DNA of 47,902 bases, taken from the NCBI RefSeq assembly GCF_000310205.1, contig NZ_AMXE01000023.1:1-47902 (forward strand), given 5' to 3'. Shown piece after piece: positions 1 through 8,102 of this stretch (its first letter is position 1; each line of letters starts with the position of its first letter). Source of the DNA: Thauera linaloolentis 47Lol = DSM 12138. Its GTDB lineage: Bacteria; Pseudomonadota; Gammaproteobacteria; Burkholderiales; Rhodocyclaceae. The notes under the pieces are model-generated. The model was not told where the DNA came from, made no database searches, and saw only the letters and a list, made by a program, of their open reading frames with translations. A program made the position numbers and the translations under genes.

Positions 1-294
1 GGCGAGGCCGGGGCGTGGCGCGCGAGCCGCGCGCCGCGTGAAGGCGGCGGCCCTCCGCGCGAAGGCATGCAGTTCGCGGGCGGTCCGCGCCAGGCCACGG
101 TGAAGGTGCTCAGACCCGACAACACCATCGAAGAACGCGGCATCGCCATCGGCGTCTCCAACCGCGTCGCGGCGCAAGTGCTGTCCGGCCTGGAAGAAGG
201 CGACAAGGTCGTGGCCGGCAGCGCCGCCTCGGGTGGCAGCGGCCAGCCAGGCGCCAACCGTCCGCCGATGATGGGTCCGGGGCCGCGGCTGTGA
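1..294 (+). CDS. MacA-like periplasmic adaptor, C-terminal end (partial)
   Basis: The reading frame is open from the first base and ends in a TGA that overlaps the macB start by 4 bp. Only the last 97 codons are present. The visible part has a beta-rich stretch ([20 protein letters not shown], then a V[11 protein letters not shown] segment) typical of the membrane-proximal domain of RND/MacA-type membrane fusion proteins, then a Gly/Pro-rich tail. The adaptor would link the inner-membrane MacB to an outer-membrane channel. Family and pairing are inferred mainly from the genes that follow; the lipoyl and hairpin domains lie outside the window. Confidence 0.8.
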   Translation, partial: GEAGAWRASRAPREGGGPPREGMQFAGGPRQATVKVLRPDNTIEERGIAIGVSNRVAAQVLSGLEEGDKVVAGSAASGGSGQPGANRPPMMGPGPRL

Positions 295-2264
295 AGCGCG
301 AAGCCTTCGCGCCCGACGGTGCGCATGCGGCGCAAGCCGCCCAGCCGCTGATCGAGCTGTCCGGCATCACCCGCAGCTTCGTCAACGGCGAGGTCGAAAC
401 ACGTGTGTTGCATGGCATCGATCTCGTCATCCATCCAGGCGAATTCGTCGCCATCATGGGCGCATCCGGCTCGGGCAAGTCGACGCTGATGAACATCCTC
501 GGCTGCCTCGACCGCCCCACGACCGGCACCTACCGCTTCACGGGCCAGGACGTTTCCCGCCTCGGCCGGGACGAACTCGCCCGCCTGCGGCGCGAAGCCT
601 TCGGCTTCGTGTTCCAGAGCTACAACCTGATCGGTGGCGCCACCGCGCGCGAAAACGTCGAAGTGCCGGCGATCTACTCCGGCATGCCCCCGGTCGAGCG
701 CCATGCCCGCGCGCAAGCCCTGCTCGGCATGCTCGGCCTCGAAGAACGCGGCCACCACCGCCCCAACCAGCTCTCCGGCGGCCAGCAGCAACGCGTTTCG
801 ATCGCGCGCGCGCTGATGAACGGCGGGCGCATCATCCTCGCCGACGAACCCACCGGCGCGCTCGACAGCAAGAGCGGCGAAGAAGTGATGAAGCTGCTGC
901 GGCAACTGTCGGCAGAGGGCCACACCATCATCCTCATCACCCACGCCCGCGAAGTGGCGGAGCTAGCCCACCGCATCATCGAAATCCGCGACGGCCGCAT
1001 CGTCTCCGACCCCGGCCCGCAAGCACCCGAAGGCCCCGAGCCGGACTTCGCCCCGCATGTGGACCGCAGCTCATCCCTGTCCGACATCGTCGAAGCCACC
1101 CGCACCGCGCTGCGCGCGCTGCGCGCCAACCTGTTCCGCGCCATCCTGACCCTGCTCGGCATCGTCATCGGCGTCGCCTCGGTGATCGCCATGCTCGCGA
1201 TCGGCGACGGCGCCAAGCAGAAGGTGGTGGACCAGATCAGCGCCATGGGCACCGACCTGCTCACCATCCGCCCCGGCGCGCCCAACCAGCGCGGGCGCGA
1301 CACCACCGCCACGCTCGTACCCGAGGATGTGGACGCCATCCGCGAACTGCCCAACATCCGCGCCGCCGTACCCGAGCAGTCGAGCAGCGTCACGCTGCGC
1401 CACGGCGGCAACGACCACCGCACCCAGATCAACGGCACCTCGGCGGACTACGTCGTCGCACGCAACTGGGCGGTCGCCACCGGCACCTTCTTCAGCGCCG
1501 ACGACGTTTCCCGCTACGCCACCGTCGCCGTACTCGGCCAGACCGTCGCCAACGCGCTGTTCGCCGGCGCGGAGCCCATCGGCCAGTACGTGCTCGTCAA
1601 CAACATCCCTTTCCAGGTCATCGGCACCATGACCGGCAAGGGCGCATCGTCCTTCGGCCAGGACCAGGACGACGTCATTTTCATGCCCCACACCACCGCC
1701 AGCCTGCGCATCACCGGCCAGCGCTTTCTGCGCAACGTCACCGTGGCGGTGGAAGACGTCGTCCGCATCGACGACACCCAGGCCGCGGTGCACGGCCTGC
1801 TGCTGACGCGCCACGGCGTAGAGGACTTCCAGATCCGCAACATGGCCTCGATCATCGACACCGTGTCGGAAACGCAGAACACGCTCACCATCCTGCTCGG
1901 CACGGTCGCGGCCATCTCGCTGCTGGTCGGCGGCATCGGCGTCATGAACATCATGCTGGTCTCGGTCACCGAGCGCACCCGCGAAATCGGCATCCGCATG
2001 GCCACAGGGGCGCGCATGAAGAACATCCTGCAGCAATTCCTCATCGAAGCGTTGGTGGTGTCGGCCATCGGCGGGGCCATCGGCGTCGCCGCCGGACTCG
2101 GCACCGCGGCCATCATCGCGTTCTTCGGCACCCAGGTGAAATACACCCTCCTGCCGGTCGTGCTCGCCTTCGGCTGCGCCTTTGCCACCGGCCTCATCTT
2201 CGGCTACCTTCCAGCGCGCAAGGCCGCACGGCTCGACCCGGTCGTCGCACTGGCCTCGGAATGA
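291..2264 (+). CDS. macB: MacB-type ABC efflux ATPase/permease
   Basis: 657 aa, the usual length of MacB, which fuses an N-terminal ABC ATPase to a four-helix permease with a large periplasmic domain and drives export of macrolides, peptides or siderophores. Walker [10 protein letters not shown] is at residues 57-65, the signature LSGGQQQR at 161-168 and Walker [12 protein letters not shown] at 182-192. A first membrane helix lies near 280-305, the periplasmic domain spans about 306-525, and three C-terminal helices carry the typical [20 protein letters not shown] region. It starts at GTG, overlapping the adaptor stop by 4 bp (GTGA), and its stop overlaps the next gene, so the three are translationally coupled. 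The substrate cannot be read from sequence; location in an iron-rich region makes siderophore or metal-chelate export possible. Confidence 0.93.
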   Translation: MKREAFAPDGAHAAQAAQPLIELSGITRSFVNGEVETRVLHGIDLVIHPGEFVAIMGASGSGKSTLMNILGCLDRPTTGTYRFTGQDVSRLGRDELARLRREAFGFVFQSYNLIGGATARENVEVPAIYSGMPPVERHARAQALLGMLGLEERGHHRPNQLSGGQQQRVSIARALMNGGRIILADEPTGALDSKSGEEVMKLLRQLSAEGHTIILITHAREVAELAHRIIEIRDGRIVSDPGPQAPEGPEPDFAPHVDRSSSLSDIVEATRTALRALRANLFRAILTLLGIVIGVASVIAMLAIGDGAKQKVVDQISAMGTDLLTIRPGAPNQRGRDTTATLVPEDVDAIRELPNIRAAVPEQSSSVTLRHGGNDHRTQINGTSADYVVARNWAVATGTFFSADDVSRYATVAVLGQTVANALFAGAEPIGQYVLVNNIPFQVIGTMTGKGASSFGQDQDDVIFMPHTTASLRITGQRFLRNVTVAVEDVVRIDDTQAAVHGLLLTRHGVEDFQIRNMASIIDTVSETQNTLTILLGTVAAISLLVGGIGVMNIMLVSVTERTREIGIRMATGARMKNILQQFLIEALVVSAIGGAIGVAAGLGTAAIIAFFGTQVKYTLLPVVLAFGCAFATGLIFGYLPARKAARLDPVVALASE

Positions 2265-3739
2265 CAAACGCCTCGCAACACGCCACACTTCGAGACCCCC
2301 ACACCTCGCCATCCGCCATGCACGTCACCCAGCCGCAACACGCCCCCTGGCCCCGCACCCTCGCAATGGCCGTCGCCACCGCCCTTCTCACCGCCTGCGC
2401 CATCACCGAACCGGTCGCACGCCCCGACCTGGCCATGCCCGCCCAATGGAGCGAGGCCACGGAGGCCAGCCGTGCTGCAACGGCGGACATCTCCGACACC
2501 TGGTGGCAGAGTTTCGGCTCGCCGCAGCTCGACGCGCTGGTCGCCGAAGCCATGCTCAGTGCGCCGGACCTGCTGATCCAGGCCGAACGCGTCATCCAGG
2601 CCGAACTGGCGCTGCGCCAGGCCGGAGCCTCGCTGCTGCCCTCGTTGTCGCTGGGCGGCGGCAGCAGCGTGCAGAACGCCGAAGGCAAGGAATCGGGCTC
2701 CACCAACGCCAATCTCAGCGCGCGCTACGAAATCGACCTGTGGGGCCGGCTCGCCGCCACTCGCGACGCCAGCCGCGCCAGTCTTGCCGCAACGCGCTTC
2801 GACCGCGATGCAGCGCGCCTGTCGATGACGGCCAGCGTCGCCACCCTCTGGTTCCAGGCCCTGGCGCTCGACGAACGCGCCGACATCGCGCGCCAGAACC
2901 TGGCGATCGCCGAACGCGTGCTGAAAGTGGTCCAGGCGCGCTACGACAACGGCGCGGCCTCCGCACTCGAACTCAGCCAGCAGCGCAGCACCGTATTGTC
3001 GCAGCGCAAGGCCATCGAACCCCTGGAAATCACGCTGCGCCAGACGCGTTCGGCGCTCGCCATCCTGCTCGGCCGCAACCCGCAGGCCGGCTTCCTGGAC
3101 GACGAGCGGCTCGCACAACTGCATATCCCCGCCGTCGAGGCCGGACTGCCCTCGGACCTGCTGCTGCGCCGCCCCGATCTCGCATCGAGCGAAGCCCGCC
3201 TCGTTGCCGCCTCCGCCAACCTTGCCGCGGCACGCGGCGCGCTGCTCCCCAGCATCAGCCTGTCTGCCGGCGCCAGCGCCGCCAGTGCCGAACTGCTGTC
3301 GCTGTCCGGCCACAACAGCGTGCTGTCGCTATCGGCCTCGCTGCTGCAAACCATCTTCGACGGCGGGCGCCTCGCCGCCGACGTCGACATCCAGCGCTCC
3401 CGCCAGCGCGAACTGGTCGAAACCCATCGGCAAACGGTGCTGGCCGCGCTGAAGGAAGTCGAGGACGCCCTCTCCAATGCCGTCCGCGACGCCAACCAGG
3501 AAACCGCCCAGCGCGAGATCCTGACCGAGGCCCAGCGCAGCCTGCGCCTGGCCGAGCTACGCTATCGCGAAGGCGCCGACAGCCTGCTGACGGTGCTGGA
3601 TGCGCAGCGCGCCTTGTTCTCGGCTCAAGACCAGTTGGCGCAGTTGCGGCTCACGCGGCTGACGGACGCAGTGACGCTCTACCGCGTCCTGGGCGGCGGC
3701 TGGAACATGCCCGAAGCCCCCGCCCCCACGGCCGGCTGA
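2261..3739 (+). CDS. NodT-family outer-membrane efflux lipoprotein
   Basis: 492 aa. TolC/NodT-type outer-membrane factor, the exit duct for the MacAB pump upstream. A lipobox LLTAC follows a hydrophobic stretch, so the mature protein should be lipid-anchored at Cys. Two OEP repeats of long helices follow; typical motifs seen are [14 protein letters not shown] and a C-terminal [19 protein letters not shown]. The ATG at 2261 overlaps the macB stop (ATGA), which favours it; a second in-frame ATG at 2318 would give a shorter signal peptide with the same lipobox. Completes a macA-macB-tolC operon. Confidence 0.92.
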   Translation: MTNASQHATLRDPHTSPSAMHVTQPQHAPWPRTLAMAVATALLTACAITEPVARPDLAMPAQWSEATEASRAATADISDTWWQSFGSPQLDALVAEAMLSAPDLLIQAERVIQAELALRQAGASLLPSLSLGGGSSVQNAEGKESGSTNANLSARYEIDLWGRLAATRDASRASLAATRFDRDAARLSMTASVATLWFQALALDERADIARQNLAIAERVLKVVQARYDNGAASALELSQQRSTVLSQRKAIEPLEITLRQTRSALAILLGRNPQAGFLDDERLAQLHIPAVEAGLPSDLLLRRPDLASSEARLVAASANLAAARGALLPSISLSAGASAASAELLSLSGHNSVLSLSASLLQTIFDGGRLAADVDIQRSRQRELVETHRQTVLAALKEVEDALSNAVRDANQETAQREILTEAQRSLRLAELRYREGADSLLTVLDAQRALFSAQDQLAQLRLTRLTDAVTLYRVLGGGWNMPEAPAPTAG

Positions 3740-3748
3740 GCCCGGCCG

Positions 3749-3767
3749 CAGCCGCGCCTCGCGGCTG
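3749..3767. terminator. GC hairpin between convergent genes
   Basis: Perfect 8-bp inverted repeat CAGCCGCG (3749-3756) and CGCGGCTG (3760-3767) with a 3-nt loop, located between the stops of the efflux operon and the convergent HxlR gene. There is no T-run on either side, so it may be a weak or Rho-assisted bidirectional terminator. Confidence 0.4.
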
Positions 3768-3787
3768 GAGGCGGACAGGAGGCGAAC

Positions 3788-4216
3788 CTAACGCCTCCCG
3801 TCCTCCTGCTGTGCAAGCGCGATCCTGGGCCAGTTGATTTCCACCCAGTCCGCCAGCGCCACCACTTTCTCCGCCGCCTCGCGCCCCAAGGGCGTCAGGC
3901 TGTACTCGACATGCGGAGGCACCACCGGGTAGGCCTTGCGCAACACCATGCCGTCGCCCTCGAGCCACTGCAGGGTCTGCGCCAGCATCCGCTCGCTCAC
4001 GCCGTTGATGGCGTGGCGCAGTTCGCTGAAGCGGCAGGTCTTGCCCGACAGAGCGATCAGCACCAGCACACCCCAGCGGCTGGTCAGGTGGCGCAGCACA
4101 TCCCGCGACGGACAGGTCGCCGCCATCAGGTTGCCGCGCGCCATCTGCTGTTCCAGCGTAATGCCCCGCAGCGCGGGATCGGCGCCGCCATGCGGTGTCT
4201 TGGCCATGTTCTTCAT
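3788..4216 (-). CDS. HxlR-family transcriptional regulator (QorR-like)
   Basis: About 142 aa from the ATG at 4216; a GTG at 4228 and an ATG at 4207 are alternatives. Single winged-helix HxlR domain: the SRWGVLVLIALSGKTCRFSELRHAI block and the SERMLAQTLQWLEGDGMVLRK recognition-helix/wing region are diagnostic. Cys at about residue 35 sits just before the DVLRHLTSRW helix, the place where redox-sensing HxlR members (QorR, YodB, HypR types) keep their sensor cysteine. Divergent from a QorB-like quinone reductase, the same arrangement as ytfH/ytfG in enterobacteria, so it likely represses that gene and itself and is relieved by quinones or electrophiles. The palindrome at 4234-4252 is the probable operator. 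Confidence 0.9.
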   Translation of the reverse strand: MKNMAKTPHGGADPALRGITLEQQMARGNLMAATCPSRDVLRHLTSRWGVLVLIALSGKTCRFSELRHAINGVSERMLAQTLQWLEGDGMVLRKAYPVVPPHVEYSLTPLGREAAEKVVALADWVEINWPRIALAQQEDGRR

Positions 4217-4233
4217 ACTTACATCCACGTCAG

Positions 4234-4252
4234 TACTTACAAATAGTAAGTA
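4234..4252. promoter_or_regulatory. Palindromic operator for the HxlR regulator
   Basis: TACTTAC (4234-4240) - AAATA - GTAAGTA (4246-4252), a perfect 7-5-7 inverted repeat in the short divergent intergenic region. A third copy of the half-site, TACTTAC at 4216-4222, overlaps the regulator start in direct orientation 18 bp away. HxlR dimers bind such palindromes; assignment to this regulator is inferred from position. Confidence 0.7.
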
Positions 4253-4326
4253 AAGAAACTACAGTCCTTGCACGTTCATCCCCGAACGGACATCCACAAC
4301 CCGACTTCACCGCAAAGGACTCCATC

Positions 4327-5181
4327 ATGACCATCGCTGTCACTGGCGCAACCGGCCAACTGGGCCGCATCGTGGTACAAAAGCTGCTGGGCAAGACCTC
4401 GGCCCACGACATCGTCGCACTGGCCCGCGACCCCGCCAAAGCCGCCAACCTGGGCGTCGCCGCCAGAGCCGCAGACTACACCAATCCGCAATCGCTGGCC
4501 GCCGCCCTCGCCGGCGTCGACAAACTGCTGCTGATCTCATCCAGCGAGATCGGCCAGCGCGCAACACAGCACCGCAACGTGATCGCTGCCGCCCGGCAAG
4601 CGGGCGTCAGCCTGCTGGTCTACACCAGCCTCCTGCACGCGGACCGCTCCACTCTGGATCTGGCCGACGAACACCGGGCCACCGAGGCGGACCTGAAAGC
4701 CAGCGGTCTTCCTCATGTGATCCTGCGCAACGGCTGGTACACCGAAAACTACACCGGCTCGATCGGCGGTGCCCTGGTGGGCGGCGCCTTCCTGGGCAGC
4801 GCCGGCGACGGACGCATCGCCTCCGCCGCGCGCGCGGACTACGCCGAGGCCGCAGTGGCGGTGCTCACCAGCGCAGCGCACGAAGGCAAGACCTATGAAC
4901 TCGCGGGCGACCATGCCTACACGCTGACGGACCTGGCCGCCGAAATTTCCAGGCAAACCGGCAAGGACACTCCCTACAAGGACCTGCCCGTGGCCGAATA
5001 CGCGGCGGTATTGGCTGGCGTGGGCATACCGGAAGGCTTTGCCAAGGCCATCGCAGGCTGGGATGCCGAAGTCGCCAAGGGCGTGCTGTTCGACGACGGC
5101 CGCCAGCTTTCGCAACTGATCGGCCGACAAACCACCCCTCTGGCCGACACTGTCGCAGCGGCGCTCAAGGCATTGGTCTGA
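4327..5181 (+). CDS. QorB-like NAD(P)H:quinone oxidoreductase (NmrA/atypical SDR)
   Basis: 284 aa, close to the 286 aa of E. coli QorB (YtfG). Rossmann glycine motif G7-x-x-G10-x-x-G13 (TGATGQLG), then an ALARDP segment that reads the NADPH phosphate, and an NmrA-like C-terminal half. It would reduce quinones with NADPH in the cytoplasm, a detoxifying step. Start chosen at ATG 4327, where the glycine motif immediately follows and AAGGA lies upstream; a longer in-frame extension runs through the operator and is unlikely. Divergent partner of the HxlR regulator, which probably controls it. Confidence 0.88.
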   Translation: MTIAVTGATGQLGRIVVQKLLGKTSAHDIVALARDPAKAANLGVAARAADYTNPQSLAAALAGVDKLLLISSSEIGQRATQHRNVIAAARQAGVSLLVYTSLLHADRSTLDLADEHRATEADLKASGLPHVILRNGWYTENYTGSIGGALVGGAFLGSAGDGRIASAARADYAEAAVAVLTSAAHEGKTYELAGDHAYTLTDLAAEISRQTGKDTPYKDLPVAEYAAVLAGVGIPEGFAKAIAGWDAEVAKGVLFDDGRQLSQLIGRQTTPLADTVAAALKALV

Positions 5182-5190
5182 GCCTGACAG

Positions 5191-5232
5191 TCATGCAGCA
5201 GGTACGGAGCACAAGCTCCGCCCGCTGCATGA
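5191..5232 (+). terminator. Long imperfect hairpin after qorB-like gene
   Basis: Outer arms TCATGCAGC (5191-5199) and GCTGCATGA (5224-5232), inner arms CGGAGC (5205-5210) and GCTCCG (5215-5220), loop ACAA. It begins 9 nt after the stop. No T-tract follows, so intrinsic termination is uncertain. Confidence 0.45.
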
Positions 5233-5350
5233 ATGCCCATCGCGCACACCAAGCTCAATGCGCCCCAAACCCGCCGCATATGTGTCAATTACGCAACACA
5301 TTTGGACATAAATCCGCCATATGGGCGGATATTGTTTTACAAAACTTGTT

Positions 5351-5369
5351 ACGAATCATTATCATTTTG
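5351..5369 (-). promoter_or_regulatory. Fur-like box upstream of first TonB receptor
   Basis: Contains ATCATTATCATT; the minus strand matches the classical 19-bp Fur consensus (GATAATGATAATCATTATC) at 13 of 19 positions by hand alignment, including 9 in a row. It lies in an AT-rich island about 105 bp before the start codon, where a promoter is expected. Supports iron repression of the receptor. Confidence 0.7.
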
Positions 5370-5425
5370 GAACGTCTTTTTAATAAACCTAGCCAGCCAC
5401 CTGCTGCATAATTTTCAGTTATGCC

Positions 5426-5458
5426 TATGACAGGAAGCCAGCCAATCTTCCTGTCATA
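5426..5458 (+). other. Perfect 12-bp hairpin in receptor leader
   Basis: TATGACAGGAAG (5426-5437) and CTTCCTGTCATA (5447-5458) form a perfect 12-bp inverted repeat with a 9-nt loop. It ends at the AGAGGA ribosome-binding region, 14 nt before the ATG of the receptor at 5473. It could be an mRNA structure that limits ribosome access, a partial attenuator, or a dyad operator for an additional regulator. The second receptor has no obvious equivalent. Confidence 0.6.
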
Positions 5459-5472
5459 GAGGATCTTGTTTC

Positions 5473-7806
5473 ATGGCACATACCGCAACGCCACGCCTCC
5501 GGCACACTGCCCTGCTGATCAGCCTGGCTTTTCCCGCAAGCACGGCCTTCGCCGATGACCAGCAACTCGGTTCGGTTGTCGTCAGCGCGACCGGCTTCGA
5601 ACAGAAAGTCACCGATGCACCGGCCTCGATTTCCGTCGTCACCTCGGAAGAACTCGCCAAGAAGCCCTACACGACCCTGATCGATGCGGTTCGTGACCTT
5701 GAAGGCGTCGATGTCGGCGAAACCTCGGACAAGACCGGCCAAAAGACCATCAGCATGCGCGGCATGGGCTCGGACTACACCCTGATCCTGATCGACGGCA
5801 AACGCCAGAACAACCACGGCGACATCTACCCCAACAGCTTCGGTGGCAACCAGTTCAACCACATCCCGCCACTCGACTCCGTCGAGCGCATCGAAGTCAT
5901 TCGCGGACCGGCGTCCACGCTGTACGGTGCCGATGCCATGGGCGGCGTGATCAACATCATCACCAAGAAAGACATCACGAAGTGGACCGGCTCGATCACC
6001 TACGGCCGCAGCCTGCAGACCAACAACGATTTCGGCGATGACATCACGACGGACTTCGCCGTCCGCGGTCCGATTCTCCCCGGAAAACTGGGCGTGGCCT
6101 TGCGCGGCAGCGTCTATGAACGCCAGGCTTCGACACCGGAGTTCAAGTCGACCACCGACCCCGACGGCATCGTGCACACCCGCGCGCTCGCTTTCGGCGG
6201 CGGCGGCAAAACGGTCGACAACACCAACAAGGCGTATGGCATCAGCCTGTTCTTCACGCCTACCGAACACCAACGCATCACTTTCGACTACGACGACTCG
6301 GTTCAGGAATACGACAACAAGCCTGTCTACGATCCAGCGAGCGGGGAGGTCGCCTATCCGCTGGGCACGGTTGACAGCATCGATACAATTTGGCGCAGGT
6401 CGAACTCCGGCGGCGGGCGCGCCGACCCCCGTGTCGGCTACCTCGACGAGCAGGAATTCACACGTGAATCGTGGTCGCTTTCGCACGAAGGAAAATGGGA
6501 TTTCGGCACGAGCTTCGTTTCACTGTCTTATGTCGAAACCGACAACAACGGCCGCACGATGCCCTTCACCGTGGCTGAACGCAGGCAACTGCTCGAAATG
6601 ATCGATGGTACGGGTGCCTATGCCGGCATGAGCCTGGCAGACCGCAAAGCTGCGGCCCAAAACACCTTCCTGCCGCGCAAGAAGCGCACGCTGCAGAGCA
6701 ACCAGTACACGCTGGACGCGAAGCTGGACATTCCGTTGCAGAACCTCGCGGGCGACCATCTGCTGGTGCTTGGCGGCCAGGTCATCGACGGCGAATTGAA
6801 GGACGGCGTGTTCGGCATGGAATCCGGTACACCGGGCAAGATCCAGGAAAACAAGATGTGGTCCCTGTTCGTCGAGGACAACTGGATGCCGAACGACGCC
6901 TTCACGCTTACCGCGGGCGTGCGTTATGACGACCATGACGTATTCGGTGATCACATCTCACCGCGCCTCTATGGTGTCTACAAGGTCGCGCCGCAATGGA
7001 CCGTGAAGGGCGGCGTCAGCACCGGCTACAAGACGCCCAAGACCACGCAGCTCTATGACGGCATCGTCGGCTTCGGCGGCCAGGGCACATCGCCGATGTA
7101 CGGCAACCCCAACCTCGAACCGGAAACCAGCCGCAACACTGAGCTGGCGGTCTACTGGAACCACCCGGCCGGACACAACTTCAACGCCACCGTGTTCCGC
7201 AACGACTTCGAAGACAAGATTGCCAACCAGCCTTGCGGTCCCGGCACGCCGCAAGCTTGCGCAAGCGCGGGAGAGTACGCCGACATCGGCTACAACCCGG
7301 GCACCAACCGCGCCACGAACATTGACAAGGTCGTGATTCAGGGCGTGGAACTGGCGGGCCGCTGGCAGATCGCGGACAACTGGGCGCTGCGCGGCAACTA
7401 CACCTATACGGACAGCGAACAGAAGAGCGGCGCACAAAAGGGACTCCCCCTGAACTACACCGCCAAGCACATGTTCAATACCACGCTGGACTGGCAGGCC
7501 CTGGACAACCTCAACGTTTTCCTGACCATGGAAGCGCGCTCGAAGCGCTATCGCGGCTTGGTCGACAACAAGGTTTCCCACTACAAGGACTACGAGGTGT
7601 TTCACCTGGGCGCAAGCCTGCGGGTGAACGAACACGTCACCATCAACGGTCGTATCAACAACCTGCTTGATGAGGACTTCACGACCTACAAGCACTCGTT
7701 TACGTACGATGCAGCCGAAGGTGCGTGGTCGCCCACCTACACCGACGACTACAACAACAAGGACAAGTCCCGCAACTTCTGGGTCAGCGTCAACGCCACC
7801 TTCTAA
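5473..7806 (+). CDS. TonB-dependent siderophore receptor (CirA/FepA-like), first of tandem pair
   Basis: 777 aa outer-membrane receptor. Signal peptide MAHTATPRLRHTALL...ASTAFA with likely cleavage near residue 27, then a plug domain (about 40-170) with ISMRGMGSDYTLILIDGKR, VERIEVIRGPASTLYGADAM and GGVINIITKK, and a 22-strand barrel ending in the C-terminal phenylalanine (SVNATF) used by the BAM machinery. Barrel motifs such as LTAGVRYDDHDVFGDHISPR and VKGGVSTGYKTPK match catecholate-siderophore receptors. It would import a ferric chelate with TonB-ExbBD energy. Own Fur-like box upstream and strong terminator downstream. The next gene is a clear paralogue with a nearly identical signal peptide, indicating tandem duplication followed by divergence of the extracellular loops. 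Confidence 0.93.
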   Translation: MAHTATPRLRHTALLISLAFPASTAFADDQQLGSVVVSATGFEQKVTDAPASISVVTSEELAKKPYTTLIDAVRDLEGVDVGETSDKTGQKTISMRGMGSDYTLILIDGKRQNNHGDIYPNSFGGNQFNHIPPLDSVERIEVIRGPASTLYGADAMGGVINIITKKDITKWTGSITYGRSLQTNNDFGDDITTDFAVRGPILPGKLGVALRGSVYERQASTPEFKSTTDPDGIVHTRALAFGGGGKTVDNTNKAYGISLFFTPTEHQRITFDYDDSVQEYDNKPVYDPASGEVAYPLGTVDSIDTIWRRSNSGGGRADPRVGYLDEQEFTRESWSLSHEGKWDFGTSFVSLSYVETDNNGRTMPFTVAERRQLLEMIDGTGAYAGMSLADRKAAAQNTFLPRKKRTLQSNQYTLDAKLDIPLQNLAGDHLLVLGGQVIDGELKDGVFGMESGTPGKIQENKMWSLFVEDNWMPNDAFTLTAGVRYDDHDVFGDHISPRLYGVYKVAPQWTVKGGVSTGYKTPKTTQLYDGIVGFGGQGTSPMYGNPNLEPETSRNTELAVYWNHPAGHNFNATVFRNDFEDKIANQPCGPGTPQACASAGEYADIGYNPGTNRATNIDKVVIQGVELAGRWQIADNWALRGNYTYTDSEQKSGAQKGLPLNYTAKHMFNTTLDWQALDNLNVFLTMEARSKRYRGLVDNKVSHYKDYEVFHLGASLRVNEHVTINGRINNLLDEDFTTYKHSFTYDAAEGAWSPTYTDDYNNKDKSRNFWVSVNATF

Positions 7807-7826
7807 GCAGGACATCCCCATCACGA

Positions 7827-7862
7827 CGGGCCGCGCCGATTTTCGGCGCGGCCCGTTTTTTT
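7827..7862 (+). terminator. Intrinsic terminator of first receptor
   Basis: Perfect 13-bp GC-rich stem (CGGGCCGCGCCGA at 7827-7839, complement at 7843-7855), 3-nt loop and a run of seven T (7856-7862). Classical Rho-independent terminator 20 nt after the stop; separates the two receptor transcripts. Confidence 0.95.
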
Positions 7863-7982
7863 CGTCTGGCATCAACAGATCGATCCAACAGCACGCACGG
7901 CTCTCCTTCCAACCTCAAAAACCTCAAAGACGACACAGAAAACAGGCTTATCGAAATAATTGTCAACATTGAAACAGTTGAT

Positions 7983-8001
7983 ACAAATCATTATCATTAT
8001 T
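7983..8001 (-). promoter_or_regulatory. Fur-like box upstream of second TonB receptor
   Basis: AATCATTATCATTATT; the minus strand matches the 19-bp Fur consensus at 14 of 19 positions, with eleven consecutive matches. Same distance from its gene as the first receptor's box (about 116-119 bp from the shared AATCATTATCATT core to ATG), so the promoter was duplicated with the gene. Confidence 0.75.
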
Positions 8002-8102
8002 TTGGATTTAATCGATCTTAGCGAAGCTCCTGCAGGATCATCATGCGGCTCACTTCTGCCAGGACGCCAAGCACCCCTATTGACATACAGGATTCCCCGT
8101 TC

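Noticed and set aside
2182-3837. 551-codon frame overlapping the outer-membrane efflux gene in another frame
   Set aside because: Arg/Pro/Ala-rich composition typical of a frame-shifted GC-rich gene; the alternative frame has a lipobox and OEP motifs.
5193-5411. Possible 72-residue gene between qorB-like gene and first receptor
   Set aside because: No ribosome-binding site, it begins inside a hairpin and runs through the Fur-like box and promoter region.
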